Below are positions 25,891-33,564 of a stretch of DNA of 64,000 bases, piece after piece; position 1 is the stretch's first letter; each line of letters opens with the position of its first letter. Under the pieces are notes generated by a model. That model ran no database searches and was not told where the DNA came from. It was given only the letters and a program-made list of their open reading frames with translations. This stretch comes from Pseudomonadota bacterium. GTDB lineage: Bacteria > Pseudomonadota > Alphaproteobacteria > Dongiales > Dongiaceae. The stretch covers positions 62,001 through 126,000 of the forward strand of contig JACPDN010000013.1 of NCBI GenBank assembly GCA_016183985.1. The letters run 5' to 3'. A program made the translations under genes and the position numbers.

Positions 25891-27000
25891 ATGCCGGGAA
25901 AATGGGCGATTGGATTGATGAGCGGGACCAGCGCCGATGGGGTAGACGCCGCCCTCATCGAGGCTGATGCGGAAGCAATCTACCGTTTCGGCCCGGCCAT
26001 CTCCGAACCCTATGATCCCGCCTTCCGCCAGCGCCTCGTTGCCACCTATGGCGGCAAGGCGCCGGCCGCGGAGGTTGCTGCGGTCGAGAGGGATCTCACC
26101 GAACGCCATGCGCTGGCCGTCCGGCATCTCCTCGATCGCGCGGGCCTCGCGCCGGCCGATATCCATGTCATCGGCTTCCACGGCCAGACCATCTTTCACG
26201 CGCCGGCAAAGCGCCGCACCTGGCAGATCGGCGACGGCGCCTTGCTGGCAAGGCTCACCGGTATCGATGTGGTGAATGACTTCCGCACGGCGGACGTGGC
26301 GGCGGGCGGGCAGGGGGCGCCCCTTGTGCCGATCTTCCACAAGGCGCTGGTCGAAGCACTCCCCAAGGACACGCCGCGCCCCATCGCCGTGCTCAATATC
26401 GGCGGCGTTGCCAATGTCACCTGGGTCGGGCGCGATGGGTCGCTGCTCGCTTTCGATACCGGGCCGGGGAATGCCCTCATCGACGATTGGGCGCAGCGCC
26501 ACAAAGGCCGCCCGGTCGATCTCGGCGGTGCCCTCGCCAAAAAGGGCCGCATCGATGACGATGTGCTGGCCAGGCTCCTCAGCCATCCGTTCTTCGATGC
26601 CAAGGCGCCCAAATCCCTCGACCGCAACGCCTTCCATTCGACGCTCGCCGACCACCTGTCGGTCGAGGATGGCGCGGCGACCCTGACGGCTTTCACTGCG
26701 GCCAGCATCGCCCGCGCCGTCTATCTCTTCCCGGAACCGGCACAAGCCTGGCTCATCTGCGGCGGTGGGCGCCACAACCCGGTGCTGATGGAAGCGCTGG
26801 AAGAGCGCCTCGACGCGCCGGTCAAGGGTGTCGACCAGGTCGGCTGGGACGGCGACGCGCTGGAGGCCCAGGCATTCGCCTATCTCGCCCTGCGCAGCTT
26901 GGCCGGCCTGCCGCTGAGCTTTCCCACCACCACCGCGGTCCCGGAAGCAATGACCGGCGGGCGCCTGCACCGTGCCCCGGTGCCACACGAGCAGGCCTGA
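25891..27000 (+). CDS. anmK: Anhydro-N-acetylmuramic acid kinase
   Basis: 369 residues. Phosphorylates and opens 1,6-anhydro-MurNAc during cell-wall recycling. Family signatures: [94 protein letters not shown] and [14 protein letters not shown]. Three in-frame ATGs lie at 25885, 25888 and 25891; AGGA at 25881-25884 gives proper spacing only for the last. The equally long antisense frame is a shadow. Next to tyrS in many alphaproteobacteria, divergently as here. Confidence 0.94.
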   Translation: MPGKWAIGLMSGTSADGVDAALIEADAEAIYRFGPAISEPYDPAFRQRLVATYGGKAPAAEVAAVERDLTERHALAVRHLLDRAGLAPADIHVIGFHGQTIFHAPAKRRTWQIGDGALLARLTGIDVVNDFRTADVAAGGQGAPLVPIFHKALVEALPKDTPRPIAVLNIGGVANVTWVGRDGSLLAFDTGPGNALIDDWAQRHKGRPVDLGGALAKKGRIDDDVLARLLSHPFFDAKAPKSLDRNAFHSTLADHLSVEDGAATLTAFTAASIARAVYLFPEPAQAWLICGGGRHNPVLMEALEERLDAPVKGVDQVGWDGDALEAQAFAYLALRSLAGLPLSFPTTTAVPEAMTGGRLHRAPVPHEQA

Positions 27001-27070
27001 CAACCGTTTGCCCGTGTTGGCCGAGCCGTAAGCTTCGTATCAGGAACTTGTGTTCGATATAGGCCCCAGC

Positions 27071-27128
27071 GCCGCAAGGCGTGGTCTGCTGTCATGCGCG
27101 CCGTAAGGCGCGGGCTGCTGTCATGCGT
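27071..27128. repeat. 29-bp imperfect tandem duplication at the methyltransferase start
   Basis: The 29-base unit at 27071-27099 is repeated directly at 27100-27128 with four mismatches; each copy holds GTCATGCG. It lies on the possible start codons of the next gene, so two duplicated ATG/GTG contexts precede the likely real start at 27138. Confidence 0.75.
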
Positions 27129-27137
27129 GAGGATGCC

Positions 27138-28469
27138 ATGCCTTTCCAGTCTTATCCGAGGATTCACCGCGGCGAGCCTGCGCTGCCCGGTACGCGGGCC
27201 CTGCGCCTCTTTGCTGGAATCGTCTGCGTCATGGCGGCGATCGAGGCGGTGGCTGTGCGTCAGCCGCTGGTGGTGCTGGTGGGGCTTCTTCTCGGTCTTG
27301 GCTTTGCACTGACCGCGCATCTCTTCGTCGAGCGCAACCGCTCGGTCGGTACCGTCGGCCTGCCTGCCGGCGGTACTTGGCAAGGTGGCGCTGCTCGTTG
27401 GCTGCTATTGGCGATCGGGCTTGCCGGGCTGCTTGCCGCCTTGCTCGATCTCGGCGACCTGACTGAGGAAGACGAGCTTCTCAGCTACCCGATCGCCCAG
27501 ATGGGGCTGCCCGTCATGGCTTTCGTTGCCGCCCTTGCCGTGGGGATGGCCGCCATGAAGTTGCATCGCCGCGTGCCGGAAATGCAATCCCTCCAAGAGC
27601 GATCTCTCCAAGAACGATCTCTCTGGCGCGCTTATCTCGCCCTTGTCGCCTGCGGCGTCGCGGCGCTGGGTCTTGCCGAACTGGCCGAGCACGGCCTTCC
27701 CGATACCGATATGCTTTACCTTCTCATTGCCAGCGCCCTCAGCCTGATTCTGATGGCGACGTTGTGGCGCCAGAATGCCGTGGCTGCGCCGCCGCAAACC
27801 TCGCCGGCGGGGCCGCAAACTCTAGGTATCCGCGTCGACGGCCGGGCGCGCTGGGTCGATTTCCTTGAGGATTGCATGAGCTTCGGCCAGCGGCGGCATA
27901 TCGTGGCGGCAACGCTCACAGCCGCAAGGATAGCGCCGGGACAGAATCTGCTCGATATCGGCTGCGGCACCGGCGAGCTCGTGGTCGCCGCCGCCCGGAT
28001 CATCGCTGATGGCGGGCGCGTGCTCGACGGCTATGCCTTGGGCGTCGATGCGACGCCCGGCATGATTGACCTCGCGCGCCAGCGCGCCGCGCAGGAGGGT
28101 ATCGTCGCGCGTTTCGAGGTGGCGGTGGCGGAAAGCCTGCCCTTGCCCGATGCGGTGATCGACGGCGTCACCAGTTCCTTCTTCCTTCATCATTTGCCGA
28201 GCGCGGTGAAGGCCGAGGCCTTGCGCGAAATGTGGCGCGTGTTGCGGCCCGGTGGTCGCCTCGTCGTCACCGATTACGGTCGGCCGCAGAATCTCTTAGG
28301 CCTGCTGGCCTCGTTCCCCATGCGCTTCAATTTCCACGAATACGTCCGCGGCCAGCTCGCTGGCGAGATCGAAGCCCTGATCGCTGCCGCAGAGATCGGC
28401 CGCCCGGCGGTCGTGCGTTCCTTCCTCGGCTACATCAACGTCCTGGTCCTGGAAAAGCCACGCGGCTAG
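27138..28469 (+). CDS. Membrane-anchored class I SAM-dependent methyltransferase
   Basis: 443 residues from ATG 27138 (GAGGA just upstream; GTG 27081 and ATG 27123 also in frame). The N-terminal half has about five hydrophobic segments (LRLFAGIVCVMAAIEAVAV, LVVLVGLLLGLGFALTAHL, WLLLAIGLAGLLAALLDL, LPVMAFVAALAVGMAAM, LVACGVAALGLAELAE, LLIASALSLILMATLW). The C-terminal half is a UbiE/COQ5-like Rossmann methyltransferase: LLDIGCGTGELVVAAA, FEVAVAESLPLPDAVIDGVTSSF, LRPGGRLVVTDYG. The substrate is unknown, and a membrane lipid or quinone is plausible from the architecture. A 15-base in-frame repeat at 27591-27620 encodes SLQER twice. Confidence 0.8.
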   Translation: MPFQSYPRIHRGEPALPGTRALRLFAGIVCVMAAIEAVAVRQPLVVLVGLLLGLGFALTAHLFVERNRSVGTVGLPAGGTWQGGAARWLLLAIGLAGLLAALLDLGDLTEEDELLSYPIAQMGLPVMAFVAALAVGMAAMKLHRRVPEMQSLQERSLQERSLWRAYLALVACGVAALGLAELAEHGLPDTDMLYLLIASALSLILMATLWRQNAVAAPPQTSPAGPQTLGIRVDGRARWVDFLEDCMSFGQRRHIVAATLTAARIAPGQNLLDIGCGTGELVVAAARIIADGGRVLDGYALGVDATPGMIDLARQRAAQEGIVARFEVAVAESLPLPDAVIDGVTSSFFLHHLPSAVKAEALREMWRVLRPGGRLVVTDYGRPQNLLGLLASFPMRFNFHEYVRGQLAGEIEALIAAAEIGRPAVVRSFLGYINVLVLEKPRG

Positions 28470-28481
28470 CCTCTCGGTGCC

Positions 28482-29405
28482 TCAGCCCGCTTTCGGCGGC
28501 TCCTTCAGCGTCCGCGAGCGGCGGCCGTCAACGCTTATCGGCACTTCGCCCGCGATGGTGACGCGGCGCATGGTGCGGTTGGCCCTGCCGTAATCGTTGA
28601 GCGCGTAATGCTGTGTCGCCTGGTTGTCCCAGATGGCGACGTCTGCCGCGCGCCAGTTCCAGCGCACGATGTTCTCCATGCGGATCACATGGTTCTGCAG
28701 CAGAGTGAAGAGCAAATTGCTGTCGACGTGATTGTGCCCGACGAAGCGCTGGATGAAATAGCCGAGCACCAGCGACTTCTCGCCCGTCTCCGGGTGGATG
28801 CGCACCACCGGATGCTCCGCCTCATAGATCTGGGAGGAGAACACCTTCTCGTAATGCGCCGCTTCCTCCGGCGTCGCCGCCGTATGCTGGGCGGCGTAAT
28901 CGTATTTGTTGGAATGCACCGCCCACAAAGTCTCGGCCAGCACCTTCAATTGCGGCGACAGATCGTCATAGGCCGCGACCGTGTTGGCCCAGAGGGTATC
29001 GCCACCCACGTCCGGAATGCGCATGGCGCGCAGCACCGAATAGCGCGGATAGGCATCGACGAAGGTGACGTCCGTGTGCCACACATCGGCCTTGCCGTTG
29101 CCGGCTGCGGCATCCAGTTCCAGGATGCCCTTCGATCCCATCAGCGCCTTCTCGGTCGGGTGCGGCACCAGCCCGCCCAGCATATTGGCAAAGCGCTCCT
29201 GGTCGGTGTCAGAGAACTGCTCCTGGTCACGGAAGAAGATGACGCGGTGGGCGAGCAGCGCCTGCCGGATCTCCTCGACCTGTTCCTTGGTGATATTGCC
29301 GTCGAGCTTGATATTGGAAAGCTCGGCCCCGATACGCCCGGCCAGGCGCCGGATCCGAAGGCCGCCACTCTCCATATTCGCCGCCATGCTCGCCGCCCCA
29401 CTCAT
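28482..29405 (-). CDS. TauD/TfdA family Fe(II)/2-oxoglutarate dioxygenase
   Basis: About 307 residues from ATG 29405, chosen for fit to family N-termini; starts at 29387 or 29444 are possible. The facial triad is seen as WHTDVTF (H, D) and the distal His near WDNQATQHYALNDY, with the 2-oxoglutarate Arg in ANRTMRRVTIAGE. Upstream 'LLAHRVIFFRDQEQFSDTDQERFANMLG' is typical. Family members hydroxylate taurine, alkylsulfates, or aromatic ethers such as 2,4-D; the substrate here is not determined. Divergent from an SDR gene with a 163-base gap. Confidence 0.88.
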   Translation of the reverse strand: MSGAASMAANMESGGLRIRRLAGRIGAELSNIKLDGNITKEQVEEIRQALLAHRVIFFRDQEQFSDTDQERFANMLGGLVPHPTEKALMGSKGILELDAAAGNGKADVWHTDVTFVDAYPRYSVLRAMRIPDVGGDTLWANTVAAYDDLSPQLKVLAETLWAVHSNKYDYAAQHTAATPEEAAHYEKVFSSQIYEAEHPVVRIHPETGEKSLVLGYFIQRFVGHNHVDSNLLFTLLQNHVIRMENIVRWNWRAADVAIWDNQATQHYALNDYGRANRTMRRVTIAGEVPISVDGRRSRTLKEPPKAG

Positions 29406-29568
29406 CACCAAGCCCCCACATTCTCGATTTTTATGGTCCATCATGGGATCATCGAAAGATACCTGGATTTTGATGCATCGGGTCGTTGGGTCGTCCCGTT
29501 TCGTCAAGCCCAGGAGAATCGGGCGGCGCCAAGCTGGCCCGGGCGGGCGAAAGGGTGGGGGCAAGGGC

Positions 29569-30321
29569 ATGCGGTTTGTGGGCAAGCGGGTTCTGGTAAC
29601 GGGTGGAGCGCGTGGAATCGGTGCCGCGACCGCCTCGGCTTTCCTGAAGGAAGGCGCCCGTGTCGCCATCGGTGCCCGCCGGCAAAGTTCATTCGACGCC
29701 TTCGCGGCGGCTCATCCCGGCGCCGATATCCATCCGGCCTTGGGTGAAGTCGGATCACAGGCCAAATCCACCGCCGTCGTAAAGGCCGCCATTGCAGCAC
29801 TTGGCGGCCTCGACATCCTGGTGAATTCTGCCGGCTACTTCGCCGAGGTTGCGGTCGAGGACATCGACCAGGCGCATTGGGACCGCATCATGGAAACCAA
29901 TGTCGCCGGCACCTTCTTCTGCGCACAGGCGGCCTTGCCGGAGTTGAAGAAGAACAAGGGCAATATCGTCAACCTCGCCTCGGACGCCGGCCTCATCGGC
30001 TATCCCCTGGGCGCCGCCTACTCGGCCTCCAAGGCCGCCGTCATCAACCTCTCCCGCGCCATGGTGCTCGAACTCGCGGGGCGTATCCGCATCAACTGCG
30101 TGGCGCCGGGCAATGTCGACACCGATATGATCCGCGAGGCCGCCGACGCCAGCGGGAACGCAAGTGCCTACCTCACCAGAGCCAACGCCCGCTCCCCGAC
30201 GAAGCGCATGGCAACGCCGCAAGAAGTCGCCGACACCATCCTCTACCTCGCCTCCGACCAAGCCAGCTTCGTCAACGGCGCCATCCTCTCGGTCGACGGC
30301 GGCGGTGTGTGTGGGTTTTGA
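29569..30321 (+). CDS. Short-chain dehydrogenase/reductase
   Basis: 250 residues of a classical SDR: cofactor loop TGGARGIG, NSAG strand, catalytic Ser in NLASDAG, catalytic YSASK and the C-terminal VNGAILSVDGGG. The longer open frame back to 29065 is a shadow of the dioxygenase gene; ATG 29569 begins MRFVGKRVLVTGG as expected. Probably an NAD(P)-linked alcohol dehydrogenase or reductase, and the divergent dioxygenase may act on a related compound. Confidence 0.88.
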   Translation: MRFVGKRVLVTGGARGIGAATASAFLKEGARVAIGARRQSSFDAFAAAHPGADIHPALGEVGSQAKSTAVVKAAIAALGGLDILVNSAGYFAEVAVEDIDQAHWDRIMETNVAGTFFCAQAALPELKKNKGNIVNLASDAGLIGYPLGAAYSASKAAVINLSRAMVLELAGRIRINCVAPGNVDTDMIREAADASGNASAYLTRANARSPTKRMATPQEVADTILYLASDQASFVNGAILSVDGGGVCGF

Positions 30322-30330
30322 ATCCAAAGC

Positions 30331-30352
30331 CTCTCCCTTCAGGGGGAGGGAG
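30331..30352. repeat. Short GC-rich hairpin after the SDR gene
   Basis: CCTCTCCC-TTCA-GGGGGAGG forms a compact stem-loop 10 bases after the SDR stop. It may be a truncated relative of the CCCCTC/GAGGGG repeats. No T-run follows, so it is a weak terminator at best. Confidence 0.4.
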
Positions 30353-30376
30353 ACTCTCTCCACGAGGAGACCGACC

Positions 30377-30808
30377 ATGACCGATACCCATGAAGGTGGC
30401 TGCGTCTGCGGCGCCGTGCGCTATGTAACGAAGGGCGACCCGCTGCGCGTCAGCCTCTGCCATTGCACCTGGTGCCAGCGCCGCACCGGCACGGCCTTCG
30501 GGACTGAGGCCGTGTTCGCAGCCGAGAACATCGCCTTCACCGGCACCGCCCCCAGCGTCTACCGCCATATCTCCGATCTCTCCGGCCGCTGGCTCGACCA
30601 GTTCTTCTGTCCGCGCTGTGGCAGCAATCTCGGCCTGACCCTCGAAGCCGTCCCCGGCATCCGCAGCATCGCCGCCGGCACCTTCGACGACCCCACCTGG
30701 CTCAACGCGACCGGCGTTCCCTTCCGCCACATTTTCATGCGCTCGGACCACGGCTGGGCGGACGTGCCGGAGAGCATGGAGCAATACGAAATGCATTTCA
30801 GGAAGTAG
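30377..30808 (+). CDS. GFA / CENP-V family zinc protein
   Basis: 143 residues with the family's cysteine pattern: GGCVCGAVRY, CHCTWCQRRTG and FFCPRCGSN, binding two zinc ions in a beta-tent fold. Some relatives were named glutathione-dependent formaldehyde-activating enzymes, but that activity is disputed and not claimed here. Good ribosome site (GAGGAGA) upstream of ATG 30377. Collinear with the SDR gene, 55 bases after it across a hairpin. Confidence 0.88.
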   Translation: MTDTHEGGCVCGAVRYVTKGDPLRVSLCHCTWCQRRTGTAFGTEAVFAAENIAFTGTAPSVYRHISDLSGRWLDQFFCPRCGSNLGLTLEAVPGIRSIAAGTFDDPTWLNATGVPFRHIFMRSDHGWADVPESMEQYEMHFRK

Positions 30809-30822
30809 GGCGTGCTCTCAAC

Positions 30823-30890
30823 CGTCATGCCCGGGCTTGGCCCGGGCATCCACGAGTTTCTATCTTCGACCACATGCAAACTCGTGGCTG
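30823..30890. repeat. Composite palindromic repeat, CCACGAGTT family
   Basis: ATGCCCGGGC-TTG-GCCCGGGCAT at 30827-30849 is a perfect GC-rich palindrome. It is followed by CCACGAGTTT at 30850-30859, which pairs with AAACTCGTGG at 30878-30887. The same two-part design is found at 44741-44830 and 52107-52200. Here the second GC palindrome has decayed. Confidence 0.7.
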
Positions 30891-30983
30891 GTCGGAGGAG
30901 GCAGCTTCCCAGCGCCAATTGCCATAGTCACCGCCCCGCCGACAGGCTAATAAGGCCGGACCTCGCCCAACCCAGATCGTGTC

Positions 30984-31868
30984 ATGACCCCCCAATCCCG
31001 CGGCATTCTCCTTTACCTCTCCGGCGTCGCGCTGTTCGCGGCGAATGATGCGCTGGGCAAGTGGCTCGTCACCGACTACTCGGTGGCCGAGTTGATGCTG
31101 ATCCGCTCGTTGGGGTCGATCGTGCTCATCGTGGGGCTGATGCGCGCGACGGGGGCGACGCTCCGATTGCCGCCGGGGCAGGGGTGGCTGCATGTGGTGC
31201 GCATCCTGCTGCTCTCGGGCGACAGCTTCTCGTTTTATTTCGCGACCAAGGCGCTGCCCTTGGCCGACGTCATGACCTTCTACATGTCGGCGCCGCTCAT
31301 CATCACGGCGGGGTCGGCTTTGCTGCTGCATGAGAAAGTGGGCGTCAAACGCTGGGGCGCCATCATCGTCGGCTTCGGTGGTGTCGTCATCGCCTTGCAG
31401 CCGACCAGCGCCGCCTTCTCGCCCTCGGCCTTGGTGGCGCTCTTTGGCGCGGCGTGTTTTGCGCTGGCGCTCGTCATCACGCGGCGCCTGCGCGATTGCC
31501 ATTGGCTGACGCTCGTCGCCTGGCAGTTCATCGGCTGCGGCATCGTCGGCGTGGTGGCGACGCCGTTTGATTGGGCGATACCGACACCGCTCGATTTCTT
31601 CCTCATGGCGGTAGTGGGGCTGGTCGCCTGCGGCTGCTTCATGCTGGTGACGAAGGCACTCAGCCTTGCCCCCGCATCCCTGCTGGCACCGTTCCAATAC
31701 ACCGCCATCGTCTGGGCGACGATCCTCGGCTGGATCTTCTTCGGTGACACGCCGACACCGCCCATCATCATCGGCAGCCTCATCATCATTGCTTCCGGCC
31801 TCTTCGTGCTCTATCGCGAGCGCACGCTGAAGGTGGCGGTCAATGAGCGGGTCGAGCCCATCCCCTGA
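30984..31868 (+). CDS. DMT superfamily (EamA-type) membrane transporter
   Basis: 294 residues, ten hydrophobic helices in two EamA repeats: ILLYLSGVALFAANDALGKW at the start, LPLADVMTFYMSAPLIITAGS in repeat one, LAPASLLAPFQYTAIVWATI in repeat two. Conserved 'ndal.K' and 'Rslg' match drug/metabolite exporters of the RhaT/EamA group. Substrate unknown. Differs clearly from the transporter at 11155-12138, so not a recent duplicate. Confidence 0.86.
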   Translation: MTPQSRGILLYLSGVALFAANDALGKWLVTDYSVAELMLIRSLGSIVLIVGLMRATGATLRLPPGQGWLHVVRILLLSGDSFSFYFATKALPLADVMTFYMSAPLIITAGSALLLHEKVGVKRWGAIIVGFGGVVIALQPTSAAFSPSALVALFGAACFALALVITRRLRDCHWLTLVAWQFIGCGIVGVVATPFDWAIPTPLDFFLMAVVGLVACGCFMLVTKALSLAPASLLAPFQYTAIVWATILGWIFFGDTPTPPIIIGSLIIIASGLFVLYRERTLKVAVNERVEPIP

Positions 31869-31888
31869 ATTGGCTTTCCCCCGGCGCT

Positions 31889-32368
31889 TCAGCGGTTTGG
31901 AAAGTCGAAGCCCATCATGATCATGTCGACGGTGTTTCCGTCGGACGCCAATGGCAGCAGGAGCATGCCATAGCGAAAGTACTGGCCTTCAATGACGACG
32001 GAGCGACGCACCATCAATGGTACGCGCTCCAAGGCAACCTTGCTCATGATGTCTTTTATGAAGGCTCGCGATGGAACGCGCGGGAAGTCCTCTACGAAGG
32101 TGTTGGTTGGATCAAGGCCAAACCGCGTCACCCATTCGGTGCCGACCAGCCGAAAACGAAAGCGCAGCGGACCTGAGAGAACGTCGAGTATCACAATCCG
32201 GCCGAGAAGCTTGCGCATATCCAGCGGGTCGAAGGCGGCACGGGCGGGGAGCCGGCCTGCCTCGCGCCGGTCGAGCCACAGCGACAGAAGCTGCGAAAGG
32301 TCGCCGAGCGCCGCGACGTCATCAACAGTCGGGTCGGTGATACTTGTGTAATCGTCGAGTTCGCTCAT
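31889..32368 (-). CDS. PAS domain protein (PAS_5 / DUF1388 type)
   Basis: 159 residues, a single-domain protein of the PAS_5 family found mostly in Rhodospirillales and Rhizobiales. Seen: LLSLWLDRREAGRLPARAAFDPLDMRKLLGRIVILDV, FRFRLVGTEWVTRFGLDPTN, and a C-terminal strand YGMLLLPLASDGNTVDMIMMGF. The family's ligand and partners are uncharacterised. No output domain is attached. Converges on the DMT transporter gene. Confidence 0.82.
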   Translation of the reverse strand: MSELDDYTSITDPTVDDVAALGDLSQLLSLWLDRREAGRLPARAAFDPLDMRKLLGRIVILDVLSGPLRFRFRLVGTEWVTRFGLDPTNTFVEDFPRVPSRAFIKDIMSKVALERVPLMVRRSVVIEGQYFRYGMLLLPLASDGNTVDMIMMGFDFPNR

Positions 32369-32729
32369 CGTGTCTTCCCCCGAACGTACGATGGTCGATC
32401 AAGACGATATTACATGTCGGCGCTCAATTTTGCGGATCACCAATTTTGCGGATCATCTGTCGCTGTCGGCCCTCCGCCATCATCGCAACCAATGTTGTTC
32501 CTGAATTGTTCTTGACAAGTTATATAGGAATGTGTTACTAATTGCCTTGCGCGCCCATTGAGTATTGAAACGACCTGGAACGGCTCGGCTGTCCCCGGCA
32601 CAGGCTTGCTTTGCCGCTCTCTCATGAAGGGTGGTCTTTGGCGGGCGCAGGCCGGATCTACCCGGGTTGGTGGCGAATGCTGCCGGCCCCCCTTGGATGC
32701 GGCGGGGTTACGCCTCGCATCTCCCCTGG

Positions 32730-32888
32730 ACCTGCAATGGGATAGAGCGGGTCTCCGCAGGGCCGCACCGGATATGCGGCCTCCCCGATCGGGCTGGGTG
32801 AGCCGATCCCCCCGGATCCAAGGGACAGCGGATCCCCCCAGAATCGCGGGGACAGGCGATCTCCTGGCGGCGCCGACAGGTGATGCGG
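32730..32888 (-). repeat. Degenerate 27-bp (9-codon) tandem repeat
   Basis: Read on the minus strand, the 78-codon frame 32658-32894 shows a 9-residue period: GDRLSPRFW, GDPLSLGSG, GIGSPSPIG, EAAYPVRPC, GDPLYPIAG, with an 8-residue partial unit HHLSAPP before them. Each unit is 27 bases (32864-32838, 32837-32811, 32810-32784, 32783-32757, 32756-32730). The plus strand shows the same periodicity as GGATCCCCCC...GGGGACAG blocks. No ribosome site was recognised, so it may be a minisatellite, a structured RNA, or a degraded repeat gene. Confidence 0.5.
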
Positions 32889-33025
32889 CGCCAACGGGCG
32901 CGTGAACTGCCCGAGCCTGTTTCAGGGATTTTATTGCCAGTTGCTTTACCGGTGCCGGCGCTTTGGGAGATTGATCACAGCAACCAATGCTCGATGAATG
33001 TCGGCCGCGAGACTTCGACCGACGG

Positions 33026-33039
33026 TTGATCTGGCTCAA
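33026..33039 (+). promoter_or_regulatory. FNR-like box upstream of bacteriohemerythrin gene
   Basis: TTGAT-CTGG-CTCAA differs from the FNR/Anr consensus TTGAT-N4-ATCAA at one base. It lies 62 bases before the hemerythrin ATG, a sensible activator position, and the gene products bind oxygen. Confidence 0.35.
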
Positions 33040-33101
33040 AGATTCGCGGCTCCGTTCAGGCATCCTCTTTCGAATGATTCTTGATCGAGGGAAAAGCGCG
33101 C

Positions 33102-33536
33102 ATGGGTTCACTCGCCGACAATGACATCACGCCGATCTGGTCCGAGGCTTTTGAAACCGGGGATCCGGAGATCGACCGCCAGCACCAATGTTTGTTGGTG
33201 GACAGTGTACGCCTCAAGGCACTCGTCGAAAGGGGTGCTCCGCGGGATGAGGTCATAGCGGCCCTTACCGCGTTGATCGCAGATTGCTCCGCTCATTTTC
33301 GCTTTGAAGAGGCGATGCTGCGCAACACCAACTTCCCGCGTGCCGAGGTGCATGCCGGTCAGCATCAGGCGATCGAAGCCATGTTGCAGCAACTCGCCAA
33401 CATGATCGCCGATCCGAGTGGCACGGCGCCGGAGAGCGACCAGCTTACTATAACCATGGAACAGAAGATCATCGAAATCATCGTGCGTCACGATCTCGAT
33501 TTCAAATCGCATCTGCTCGCCGTTCATGGGCGCTAG
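33102..33536 (+). CDS. Bacteriohemerythrin
   Basis: 144 residues. The di-iron ligands of the hemerythrin four-helix bundle are all present: DRQHQ (helix 1), [20 protein letters not shown], and [11 protein letters not shown]-terminal W near '[15 protein letters not shown]' is typical. It binds O2 reversibly and supplies or senses oxygen in the cytoplasm. ATG 33102 has GAGGGAA upstream; the TTG at 33081 is less likely. The next gene encodes a chemoreceptor that ends in a second hemerythrin domain, 28 bases downstream. Confidence 0.92.
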   Translation: MGSLADNDITPIWSEAFETGDPEIDRQHQCLLVDSVRLKALVERGAPRDEVIAALTALIADCSAHFRFEEAMLRNTNFPRAEVHAGQHQAIEAMLQQLANMIADPSGTAPESDQLTITMEQKIIEIIVRHDLDFKSHLLAVHGR

Positions 33537-33564
33537 CTCGGCATCAGGTCATCGGAGACGGACT

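Larger units (their letters stand above)
32369..33101. other. 733-base intergenic region with a promoter-like element and a degenerate 27-bp repeat
   Basis: No convincing gene is seen. AT-rich sequence at about 32400-32550 contains TTGACA at 32512-32517 with a weak -10 (TACTAA at 32536-32541). GC-rich sequence at about 32680-32890 is a degenerate repeat. Frames crossing it are Arg/Pro/Gly-rich and unlike proteins in the window. An FNR-like box lies at 33026-33039 ahead of the hemerythrin gene. Confidence 0.6.

Noticed and set aside
32558-32905. 115-codon plus-strand frame through the 27-bp repeat
   Set aside because: Weak start context and low-complexity composition; better described as repeat DNA.
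32437-33111. 224-codon minus-strand frame across the gap before the hemerythrin gene
   Set aside because: Arg/Pro/Ser-rich, no domain, overlaps the promoter and start of the hemerythrin gene, and crosses the repeat in a different frame from the 9-residue pattern.
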